A DNA stretch of 64,000 nt, taken from the NCBI GenBank assembly GCA_002255925.1, contig NKIH01000002.1:434001-498000 (forward strand), given 5' to 3'. The translations under genes were made by a program, and so were the position numbers. Source of the DNA: Burkholderiales bacterium PBB6 (GTDB taxonomy: Bacteria > Pseudomonadota > Gammaproteobacteria > Burkholderiales > Burkholderiaceae_C). A model generated the notes under the pieces. That model did no database searches and was not told the origin of the DNA. It saw only the letters and a list, made by a program, of their open reading frames with translations. Numbering within the stretch: position 1 is the first letter of the stretch; each line of letters opens with the position of its first letter. Shown piece by piece: positions 10,320 to 17,535 of this stretch.

Positions 10320-11417
10320 ATGAGTGTTCGCCAGCTGTATCAGTCCATGCTCGACGAGCGTGGCTACGTCCCCGACGAGGCCCAACTGCGCGCGATCGAC
10401 GCGCTGGAGCGGTGTGAAAACGAGTGGCTGGCGTACAAGGCACGTCGCGGCAACGCGCTGACCAAGATGCTGGTGCGCCCGCCGATTCCGCGGGGCGTGT
10501 ACATGTACGGCGGGGTGGGGCGCGGCAAGAGCTTCCTGATGGACTGCTTTTTCCAGTCTGTGCCGCTCAAGCGCAAGACGCGTCTGCACTTCCATGAGTT
10601 CATGCGCGAGGTGCACCGCGAACTGCAAGACCTGAAGGGCCGGCAGAACCCCCTGCAGGAGCTGGGGCAGCGCATTGCGCGTCGCTACCGCCTGATCTGC
10701 TTCGACGAATTCCACGTGGCGGACGTGACCGACGCAATGATCTTGCACCGCCTGCTGGAGTCGCTGTTCGACAACCGCGTCTCCATCGTCACCACCTCGA
10801 ACTTCCACCCGGACGGGCTGTACCCCAACGGGCTGCACCGCGACCGCATCCTGCCAGCCATCGAGTTGCTCAAGGACAAGATGGAAGTGCTGAACGTGGA
10901 CGCTGGCAACGACTACCGGCGCCGCACGATGGAGCAGGTGCAGCTTTACCACACGCCCCTGGACGCAGCCGCTGATGCCGCGATGACCGCGGCCTTCGAG
11001 GGCCTGGCCGAGACGCGTGATGAATCGCCGGTGCTGCACATCGAGCACCGCGAGCTCAAGGCCCGTCGCCGTGCGGGTGGCGTGGTGTGGTTCGACTTCC
11101 AGACGCTGTGTGGCGGCCCGCGCTCGCAGAACGACTATCTGGAGCTGGCCACCCAGTTCCATACGTTGATGCTGTCTGGCGTGCCGCAGATGCCGCCGCG
11201 CCTGGCGTCTGAAGCCCGGCGCTTCACCTGGCTGGTGGACGTGCTGTATGACCGTCGGGTCAAGCTGATCATGTCGGCGGAGGTGGCGCCGGAGGCGCTC
11301 TACACCGAGGGCCCGATGTCGCACGAGTTCCCGCGCACCGTGTCGCGCCTGACCGAGATGCAGTCGGCGGAGTTTCTGGCGCTGGAGCGGCGGGACGTGG
11401 ACACCTCGCTCACCTGA
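10320..11417 (+). CDS. zapE: Cell division protein ZapE (AFG1-like ATPase)
   Basis: 365 residues from ATG 10320, preceded by GAGGACA. AFG1/ZapE P-loop ATPase: Walker A GGVGRGKSFLMD (about 64-75), Walker B RLICFDEFHVADV (about 124-136), and the sensor region SIVTTSNFHPDGLYPNGLHRDR. ZapE associates with the Z-ring and destabilises FtsZ filaments in Escherichia coli; the mitochondrial homologue is a chaperone-like ATPase. Its position after the OGDH genes is a recurrent Burkholderiales arrangement. Confidence 0.94.
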   Translation: MSVRQLYQSMLDERGYVPDEAQLRAIDALERCENEWLAYKARRGNALTKMLVRPPIPRGVYMYGGVGRGKSFLMDCFFQSVPLKRKTRLHFHEFMREVHRELQDLKGRQNPLQELGQRIARRYRLICFDEFHVADVTDAMILHRLLESLFDNRVSIVTTSNFHPDGLYPNGLHRDRILPAIELLKDKMEVLNVDAGNDYRRRTMEQVQLYHTPLDAAADAAMTAAFEGLAETRDESPVLHIEHRELKARRRAGGVVWFDFQTLCGGPRSQNDYLELATQFHTLMLSGVPQMPPRLASEARRFTWLVDVLYDRRVKLIMSAEVAPEALYTEGPMSHEFPRTVSRLTEMQSAEFLALERRDVDTSLT

Positions 11418-11479
11418 GGCGGCTTGCCGTCGCCCCGGCCGTGTCGGGGAGGCGCTGGTTTCAGCGTTTGTTCCAGCGC

Positions 11480-12247
11480 TTACTTCAGCGCTTCAAACCG
11501 CACCAGCGCAAGCGACAGGTTGTCGCCCGTGCCGCGCGCACGCTGGCGCGCCTTGCTGATCAGCATTTCGCTGGCTTCGCGCGGGGGCAGGGCGTGCACG
11601 ATGGCGCCCAGCTCCTTCGGGCTCAGGTAATGCCACAGGCCGTCCGAGCAGGCCAGCAGCGTGTCGCCGGCTTCCAGGTACTCGATGTGGTCCAGGGCCA
11701 CCGGCGGGTCTTGCTGGGTGCCCAGGCAGCCCGTGAGCAGGTTGCTCTGCGGGTGGGTGTTGGCCTGCGCTTCGGTGATCTTGCCCTCGTCGATCAGGCG
11801 CTGCACGTACGAGTGGTCGATCGTGCGGCGCACCAGCTCAGGCCCGCGGAAATGGTAGACCCGCGAGTCGCCCGCGTGCACGGTGTAGCCGGTGCGATCG
11901 GGCATCACCAGGAAGGCCGCCAGCGTGCTGTGCGGCTCCTCATCGGCGGTGATGGCCGTGAGCTTGATCATCAGGTGGGCCTCAACCACGAGTTGACGCA
12001 GCATCGTGGCGGCGTCGTCGGTGGCGGGGGTGAAGCGGTCGAACACCTGGCGCGCGGTCATCACCACCTGGTCGGCCGCGGTGCGGCCACCGCTCTTGCC
12101 ACCCATGCCGTCCGCCACCATCGCGAGGGCGCAGCCCTGGACACGCGGATGCGCGATGATTTCCACCTGGTCTTGCTGGTAGGCGCGATCGCCCTTGTGC
12201 AGGCCGGTGGCGGCGGTGATTCGGAATCCCTGGGTGACGATGCTCAT
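11480..12247 (-). CDS. PP2C-family protein serine/threonine phosphatase, stand-alone
   Basis: 255 residues from ATG 12247, the whole protein being one PP2C catalytic domain. Metal-binding motifs are present: ALAMVADGMGGKSGG (about 43-57), HAGDSRVYHF (Asp of motif 5/6), LLACSDGLWHYL and GTGDNLSLALV near the C-terminus. No transmembrane or regulatory domain. It would dephosphorylate Ser/Thr proteins, but no kinase, FHA or type VI secretion gene is adjacent, so the partner is unknown. No Shine-Dalgarno precedes the ATG; a TATATT -10 ends 7 bases upstream of it, suggesting a leaderless message. Confidence 0.9.
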   Translation of the reverse strand: MSIVTQGFRITAATGLHKGDRAYQQDQVEIIAHPRVQGCALAMVADGMGGKSGGRTAADQVVMTARQVFDRFTPATDDAATMLRQLVVEAHLMIKLTAITADEEPHSTLAAFLVMPDRTGYTVHAGDSRVYHFRGPELVRRTIDHSYVQRLIDEGKITEAQANTHPQSNLLTGCLGTQQDPPVALDHIEYLEAGDTLLACSDGLWHYLSPKELGAIVHALPPREASEMLISKARQRARGTGDNLSLALVRFEALK

Positions 12248-12273
12248 GGTGCGCAATATAAACTGTCATCACC
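12248..12273. promoter_or_regulatory. 26-base divergent promoter with overlapping -10 elements
   Basis: The gap between the PP2C ATG (minus) and the ydcH GTG (plus) contains AATATAAA. Read on plus it gives TATAAA at 12257-12262, with GTGACG 17 bases upstream; read on minus it gives TATATT at 12260-12255. Predicted transcripts would start about 5 bases before the GTG and at or next to the ATG, so both leaders would be almost absent. Inference from spacing only. Confidence 0.5.
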
Positions 12274-12495
12274 GTGACCGACGATCCTTCAGCGCCCGCC
12301 AACCTGCATTCGCCTCAGCGGCGGCTCATCGAGTTGCGCATTGAACACGCTGACCTGGATCACCTTGTTGACCGCATCGATCCTCTGGCACCGCCGGATG
12401 AGCTGACGCTGCGTCGCCTGAAAAAGCGCCGTTTGCTGTTGCGCGACCAGATTGCCCGCCTTGAGCGGTCGCTGGAACCTCCTGAGCCTGCCTGA
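12274..12495 (+). CDS. YdcH family (DUF465) small coiled-coil protein
   Basis: 73 residues from GTG 12274; no other initiator fits the conserved RRLIELRIEHADLDHLVDRI segment (about 16-35), and no Shine-Dalgarno is seen. The protein is a charged helical hairpin (ELTLRRLKKRRLLLRDQIARLE), typical of the YdcH/DUF465 family, whose function is not established. It ends 6 bases before the helicase gene and is probably cotranscribed with it. Confidence 0.85.
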   Translation: MTDDPSAPANLHSPQRRLIELRIEHADLDHLVDRIDPLAPPDELTLRRLKKRRLLLRDQIARLERSLEPPEPA

Positions 12496-12501
12496 GAGCC
12501 C

Positions 12502-14490
12502 ATGACCGATACAGATTCCCTGCGTGCCGATGATGACGCATTGGCCCATGCGGTAGCGCTCGCCTTTGCCCAGGGTGGCCCGTTGGGCTCGGCCGACACC
12601 GGCTACTCGCCGCGTGATGTGCAGATCACCATGGCCGAGGCGGTGGCCCATGCCATCGATGACCGCGCCGCCCTGGTGACCGAAGCCGGCACCGGCGTCG
12701 GCAAGACCTTCGCCTACCTTGTCCCGGTGCTGTTGTCCGGCCGCCGTACGCTGGTTAGCACGGCCACCAAGAACCTGCAGGACCAGCTGTTCTACCGCGA
12801 CCTGCCGCGTCTGCGCGACGCCTTGAAGCTGCCCGCCACCGTGGCCTTGCTCAAGGGGCGGTCGAGCTACCTCTGCCGCCATCGGCTGACCCAGGCCCGC
12901 GAGGGCGCCACGCTGGCCGACCGCATGGCTGTGCGCGCGCTGTCGCGCATCGAAACCTGGGCGCATTCAACCACCAGCGGCGACATGAGCGAGATCGACG
13001 GGCTCGATGAACGCTCGGACGTGATCCCGCTGGTCACGTCCACCCGCGACAACTGCCTCGGCAGCGAGTGTCCCGAATTCCACAACTGCCATGTGATGCG
13101 CGCCCGCCGCGACGCCATGGCCGCCGACATCGTCGTCGTCAATCACCACCTGTTTTTCGCCGATCTGGCCTTGCGCGACAGCGGCGTGGCGGAGCTCTTG
13201 CCCACGGTAGACGTGGCGGTGTTCGACGAGGCCCACCAGATGGTGGAGGCGGGCGTCCAGTTTCTGGGGCAGGCCATTGGCACCGGGCAGGTCATGGACT
13301 TCTCCCGCGACATGGTGGCCGCAGGTTTGCAATACGCCCGCGGCCTCAAGCCCTGGCAAGAGCTGAGCGCCGGCTGCGAGCTGGCCGCCCGCGAGCTGCG
13401 GCTGGCGGCTGCGGGCGATCAGCGCGAGGTGCGCGGCATCCAGAAGCGCCGCTGGGACGAGGCCGTGCGCAACCCCTTGCTGCAGTCCTCACTCGAAACG
13501 CTGGGCGAGAAGCTGCACCTGGCCGAAGCCGCGTTGGAGGGTGTGGCTGAAGCCTCCCCCGATCTGGCACGGCTGCAAACCCGCGCCCGTGAATTGGCGG
13601 CGCAATGCGCGCGCTTCCAGCTGGAAACGGCCGAAGAACGTGTGCGCTGGATCGACCTCACGCCCAACCAGGCCCGCCTGATCGAGTCGCCGCTCGACAT
13701 CCGCGCCATGATGGGTGAGCAACGCGCCAGTGCCGCCCGAGCCTGGGTGTTCACCTCGGCCACGCTGGGTGACGACGAGGGCCTGACCTGGTTCTGTGAA
13801 GCCGCCGGCCTGGATGACGCCCGCAAGCTGCGGGTGGGCAGCCCGTTCCGGTACGAGGAGCATGCGCGGGTGTATGTGCCGCCGCGGTTCCCGGCCCCGA
13901 ATGAGGAGCAGCACCCGGTGATGGTGGGCCGGGCCTCGGCGCACTGCGCGGCGGCCTTGGGCGGACGCACCTTCGTGCTCACCACCACCCTGCGCGCACT
14001 GCGCATCGTGGCCGACGCCCTGGTGGCTGAGTTGAAGGCCCTGGACAAGCCGCTGGAGGTACTGGTGCAGGGCACAGCCGCCAAACGCACGTTGCTCAAC
14101 CGCTTTCAGCAAGGCAGCAGCGTGCTGGTCGGCTCGCACAGCTTCTGGGAAGGCATCGACGTGCCTGGCGACGCCTTGCAATGCGTGGTGATCGACAAGC
14201 TGCCGTTCCCGCCGCCAAATGACCCGTTGGTCGAGGCGCGGGTGCGTCAGTTGAAGTCACAGGGGCGTGATGCCTTCAACGACTACTTCGTGGCCGAGGC
14301 GGCGATCGCCTTGAAGCAAGGGGCTGGGCGCTTGATTCGCACCGAAACCGACAAGGGCCTGCTGGTGATCTGCGATACCCGTCTACACCAGGCCCGCTAC
14401 GGCGCCCGCCTGATGCAGTCCTTGCCGCCGATGACACCGCTGGACACCGGCGAGCAGGCCTTGTCGTGGCTGCGCGGCTTGGCCAGCTGA
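12502..14490 (+). CDS. ATP-dependent DNA helicase, DinG/YoaA (XPD-like, Fe-S)
   Basis: 662 residues of the superfamily 2 XPD/DinG group. Walker A EAGTGVGKTF (61-70, K68), Fe-S cluster cysteines C125, C185, C190 and C196, DEAH box at 242-245, and the C-terminal helicase motifs GSHSFWEGIDVPGDAL and GAGRLIRTETDKG (motif VI). Such 5'-3' helicases resolve R-loops and damaged forks; YoaA in E. coli works with the polymerase clamp-loader subunit HolC. The length and four-cysteine spacing suit YoaA better than the longer DinG. Its terminator is shared with bamD. Confidence 0.9.
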   Translation: MTDTDSLRADDDALAHAVALAFAQGGPLGSADTGYSPRDVQITMAEAVAHAIDDRAALVTEAGTGVGKTFAYLVPVLLSGRRTLVSTATKNLQDQLFYRDLPRLRDALKLPATVALLKGRSSYLCRHRLTQAREGATLADRMAVRALSRIETWAHSTTSGDMSEIDGLDERSDVIPLVTSTRDNCLGSECPEFHNCHVMRARRDAMAADIVVVNHHLFFADLALRDSGVAELLPTVDVAVFDEAHQMVEAGVQFLGQAIGTGQVMDFSRDMVAAGLQYARGLKPWQELSAGCELAARELRLAAAGDQREVRGIQKRRWDEAVRNPLLQSSLETLGEKLHLAEAALEGVAEASPDLARLQTRARELAAQCARFQLETAEERVRWIDLTPNQARLIESPLDIRAMMGEQRASAARAWVFTSATLGDDEGLTWFCEAAGLDDARKLRVGSPFRYEEHARVYVPPRFPAPNEEQHPVMVGRASAHCAAALGGRTFVLTTTLRALRIVADALVAELKALDKPLEVLVQGTAAKRTLLNRFQQGSSVLVGSHSFWEGIDVPGDALQCVVIDKLPFPPPNDPLVEARVRQLKSQGRDAFNDYFVAEAAIALKQGAGRLIRTETDKGLLVICDTRLHQARYGARLMQSLPPMTPLDTGEQALSWLRGLAS

Positions 14491-14496
14491 AATGAA

Positions 14497-14519
14497 AATG
14501 CCCGCGTGATGCGGGCATT
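14497..14519. terminator. Bidirectional terminator between helicase gene and bamD
   Basis: A 9-bp perfect stem AATGCCCGC (14497-14505) with GCGGGCATT (14511-14519). The T-rich tail is on the minus strand (TTTTCATTTC to about 14488), so it is a good terminator for bamD and a weaker one for the helicase gene. Confidence 0.8.
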
Positions 14520-14568
14520 GCAGTGTCTGCTGGGGCGGGGCGGCGAACGCCGCGTCAAGCTCAGCGGA

Positions 14569-15381
14569 TCACCAGAGCTGCCACCACGGCTTGTCAGCCG
14601 CCTGGGTCTTGCCGGCCAGGAAGGCGCTGTCAGGGAAGTTGCCCTTCATCACGCGGCTGGCGTCATCGCGCAGCTGGGTCAGGCCCAGGCGGTCGTAGGC
14701 CTGGGTCATGATGTAGAGCGCTTCTTCCGAGGCCGGGGCTTGCGGGTAGGTGGTGACGGCGGCCTGCGCGCGGTTCGCGGCGGCAATCCAGGCACCACGG
14801 GTCAGGTAGTAGCGGGCCACATGCACTTCGTAGTCGGCCAGCGCGTTCACGATGAAGTCCATGCGCGGACGGGCGTCTGCGGCGTACTTCGAGTCCGGGA
14901 ACTGCTCAACCAGCTGCTTGAACGACTGATGGGCTTCGCGCGAAGCCTGCTGGTCACGCTCGGACATGCTCTGGCGGGACAGGAAGCCCAGCAAGCCCAG
15001 GTCATCGTTGTAGTTCACCAGGCCGCGCAGGTACAGCGCGTAGTCCAGCGCCGAGCTGGACGGGTTGAACTTGATGAAGCGGTCCAGCGTGGACAGGGCC
15101 TGCGCCTTTTCGCCAGACTTCCAGTAGGCGTAAGCCAGATCCAGCTGGGATTGCTGGGCCAGCAAAGTGCCGCCAGCGCGGCCTTCAACACGCTCCAGCG
15201 ACTTGATTGCACCTGCCCAATTGCCGCCGGCCATTTCTTCCTTGGCATCTGCATACAATTTCTCAGCCGACCCCTTCATCAGTTCTTCGTCTTTCGGGGA
15301 CGAACCGCAGGCTGCCAGGGTGGCAACCAAGGCGGCCAAGGCAAATCGCGTCACACGGCGCGAAAACAGGGATTGGGTCAT
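14569..15381 (-). CDS. bamD: Outer membrane protein assembly factor BamD (lipoprotein)
   Basis: 270 residues from ATG 15381. A type II signal peptide with lipobox LAAC (lipidated C25) is followed by five TPR-like repeats (about 35-240), for example DLAYAYWKSGEKAQALSTLDRFI, matching BamD/ComL. BamD is the essential lipoprotein that docks on BamA and receives unfolded outer-membrane proteins. BamA and BamB are also in this window. It is divergent from rluD with 63 bases between starts, a pairing conserved across Proteobacteria. Confidence 0.95.
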   Translation of the reverse strand: MTQSLFSRRVTRFALAALVATLAACGSSPKDEELMKGSAEKLYADAKEEMAGGNWAGAIKSLERVEGRAGGTLLAQQSQLDLAYAYWKSGEKAQALSTLDRFIKFNPSSSALDYALYLRGLVNYNDDLGLLGFLSRQSMSERDQQASREAHQSFKQLVEQFPDSKYAADARPRMDFIVNALADYEVHVARYYLTRGAWIAAANRAQAAVTTYPQAPASEEALYIMTQAYDRLGLTQLRDDASRVMKGNFPDSAFLAGKTQAADKPWWQLW

Positions 15382-15444
15382 GGGTCTGGTGAGCCCGTGG
15401 TGCTGGATGCGCCACGGTTGGGCTGCTGAAACTCGAAGGATTAT

Positions 15445-16413
15445 ATGAGTGGCACATCGATGCCTGAAGTGACTGAGGGCAACGACGATGCCGAGCTCGA
15501 GTCTGAACACGAAACACGGTCGGTGGCCGTGGGCCTGCAGCTGCATGGTCAGCGCCTGGACAAGGCCCTGACCACGCTGGCGGGCGAGTTTTCGCGCAAC
15601 CATCTGCAAAGCCTGGTCGAGGGCGGGCATGTCACCTTGAACGGCGTGGTGGCATCGCAATCGTCCCGCAAGGTCAAGGCAGGGCAGCAGCTGGCGGTGA
15701 CGCTGGTGCCGCCTGCAGAAAGTCTGGCGTTCCGCCCCGAGGACATTGCCCTCGACGTGGTCTATGAGGATGCCCACATCCTGGTGGTGAACAAACCCGC
15801 CGGGCTGGTGGTGCATCCGGCTGCCGGCAATTGGTCAGGCACCTTGCTGAACGGCCTGCTGCACCGCGATTCAAGCGCTGCGCAGCTGCCGCGTGCCGGC
15901 ATCGTGCACCGGCTGGACAAGGACACCTCGGGCCTGATGGTGGTGGGCCGCAGCCTGCAGGCCGTGACCACACTGGTGCGCGACATGGCGCAGCGCGACA
16001 TTCACCGCCGCTACCGCGCGCTGGTGCACGGCGACGTGGGTGCCGACATGTTCACCGTGGATGCGCCCATCGGGCGCGACCCCTCGGCGCGCATCCGCAT
16101 GGCGGTGGTGGGCAGTGGCAAGGCCGCGAAGACCGATGTCTACCCGGTCGCCTATGCCGACGGCATCTGTGCCATCGAGTGTGTGCTGCATACCGGGCGC
16201 ACCCACCAGATCCGGGTGCATCTGCAGCAGGAGGGGCACCCGCTGGTGGCCGATGCGGTTTACGGCGGCAAGCCCGCACTGGGCATGCAGCGTCAGGCAT
16301 TGCACGCCATGCGCTTGTCGCTGGCCCATCCGATCACCCGTGAAGTGCTGTCGTTCGAGGCCGAGTTGCCCCCGGACATGGCCGCCGCCTGGGGCAGTGT
16401 GGTGTCAGACTGA
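15445..16413 (+). CDS. rluD: 23S rRNA pseudouridine(1911/1915/1917) synthase RluD
   Basis: 322 residues. S4 RNA-binding domain about 32-92 (LDKALTTLAGEFSRNHLQSLVEGGHVTLNG) and RluA-type catalytic domain with HRLDKDTSGLMV (155-166), catalytic D158. It modifies helix 69 of 23S rRNA. An acidic 25-residue N-terminal extension precedes the S4 domain. In many Proteobacteria pgeF (laccase domain) follows rluD; here it does not. Confidence 0.93.
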   Translation: MSGTSMPEVTEGNDDAELESEHETRSVAVGLQLHGQRLDKALTTLAGEFSRNHLQSLVEGGHVTLNGVVASQSSRKVKAGQQLAVTLVPPAESLAFRPEDIALDVVYEDAHILVVNKPAGLVVHPAAGNWSGTLLNGLLHRDSSAAQLPRAGIVHRLDKDTSGLMVVGRSLQAVTTLVRDMAQRDIHRRYRALVHGDVGADMFTVDAPIGRDPSARIRMAVVGSGKAAKTDVYPVAYADGICAIECVLHTGRTHQIRVHLQQEGHPLVADAVYGGKPALGMQRQALHAMRLSLAHPITREVLSFEAELPPDMAAAWGSVVSD

Positions 16414-16746
16414 CGCGGCAGGCAGGGGCCTGTTCACCCCTGTTTGCCGGAACAGCGTACAATTGCATTCCAAGTTGACAGTGGCAACTCGTGGGCCCAA
16501 GGCCTCACCGGTTGCCTATCACCGCCAAGAGCGGTGGCTGTCCAGGTAGCAGAACGTCGCCAAAATCGCCCGCCACGAAGATGTGCCCGGTGTTTGCCGC
16601 CTCTGCAGCCCCGACGTCCAGCCCAGATTGAGACAAGCGCGGCGCGCAATTCAGGAAGCAACGGCAACTGCCGGTCTTGATGGGTGCGCCAAAGAGCTCG
16701 GCTACAAGCCCGCCGCGGCAACAGCGCGGCCCTGTACACAAGGTCC
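16414..16746 (+). other. 333-base non-coding gap with promoter and nested hairpins
   Basis: No open frame here is convincing. A TACAAT -10 lies at 16458-16463 (TTCACC as a weak -35 at 16433). Just inside the predicted transcript are two back-to-back hairpins: GGCAAC (16483-16488) with GTTGCC (16511-16516), enclosing GTG/CAC and GGCC/GGCC around a CAA loop, and CACCGC (16520-16525) with GCGGTG (16531-16536) around CAAGA. A further GC-rich stem (GCCGCG/CGCGGC) sits at about 16710-16731 before the scpB start. It could be the scpB 5' leader or a small RNA. Confidence 0.5.
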
Positions 16747-17535
16747 ATGAATACACAGGATGCCAAGCGCGTTCTGGAAACGGCGCTGATTTGCGCCGCC
16801 CAGCCCCTGCCGTTGCGCGACATGCGCGTGCTGTTTGCCGACCAGCTTGGCGCGGACACCTTGCGCACCTTGCTCGATGAATTGGGCCGGGATTGGCAGG
16901 GGCGGGGTGTTGAATTGGTTTCGCTGGCCTCGGGCTGGCGTTTCCAGAGCAAGCCCGAGATGCGCGAGTACCTCGATCGGCTGAATCCGGAAAAGCCGCC
17001 GCGTTATTCACGCGCCGTGATGGAAACGCTGGCGATCATTGCCTACCGGCAACCGGTCACCCGCGGTGATATTGAAGACATTCGTGGTGTGGTGGTGTCC
17101 AGCCAGATCATGAAGCAGCTGGAAGACCGGAACTGGATCGAAGTGATCGGTCACCGTGACGCGCCGGGCCGGCCGGCCCTGTATGCCACGACCCGGCAGT
17201 TCCTGGATGACCTGGGGCTGTCCAGCCTCGACAACCTGCCGCTGCTGGATGGTCTGCCCAACGCCGTTGCGCTGGCCAATGCAGCAGGCCAGGTGGAGTT
17301 GCTGGGCGACCAAGCCAGCTTGCCGCTCGATGTGGTCGAGCCCTTGAATGATGCTGAGCCGGAGGCGGACACGCCTTTGGCCCCAGGCGCCGATGCCGAG
17401 GTTGTTGCTGATGCAGCGCCTTTGGCCGAGGTGGCCCCTGAAACCCTGGAGGCTGGCGCTGACGTTGCCGTGCCGCCGCTCCCCGCTGCCGACGTTGACG
17501 AGCAGCCTGAATCGAATTCCCCGCCCCAAACATGA
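16747..17535 (+). CDS. scpB: Chromosome segregation and condensation protein ScpB
   Basis: 262 residues from ATG 16747 (AAGG 6 bases upstream). Two winged-helix domains (about 1-85 and 86-170), with the conserved [18 protein letters not shown]-like N-terminus and [23 protein letters not shown] segment. ScpB dimers bind the kleisin ScpA of the SMC complex. The last about 80 residues form an acidic Ala/Pro/Glu tail predicted to be disordered. scpA is not adjacent. The stop overlaps the rluB start in ATGA. Confidence 0.93.
   Translation: MNTQDAKRVLETALICAAQPLPLRDMRVLFADQLGADTLRTLLDELGRDWQGRGVELVSLASGWRFQSKPEMREYLDRLNPEKPPRYSRAVMETLAIIAYRQPVTRGDIEDIRGVVVSSQIMKQLEDRNWIEVIGHRDAPGRPALYATTRQFLDDLGLSSLDNLPLLDGLPNAVALANAAGQVELLGDQASLPLDVVEPLNDAEPEADTPLAPGADAEVVADAAPLAEVAPETLEAGADVAVPPLPAADVDEQPESNSPPQT

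Noticed and set aside
16465-16660. 6S RNA, RNase P RNA or SRP RNA in the rluD-scpB gap
   Set aside because: The hairpin order does not fold into the long rod with a central bubble of 6S, and the conserved GAGGAAAGUC (RNase P) and GGAAGCAGCC-like (SRP) signatures are absent. I keep it only as an unclassified structured segment.
16505-16748. Protein-like minus-strand frame in the rluD-scpB gap, ending in PLLAVIGNR
   Set aside because: It has no plausible start outside scpB, no Shine-Dalgarno and no recognised family; the same bases form strong RNA hairpins on the plus strand.
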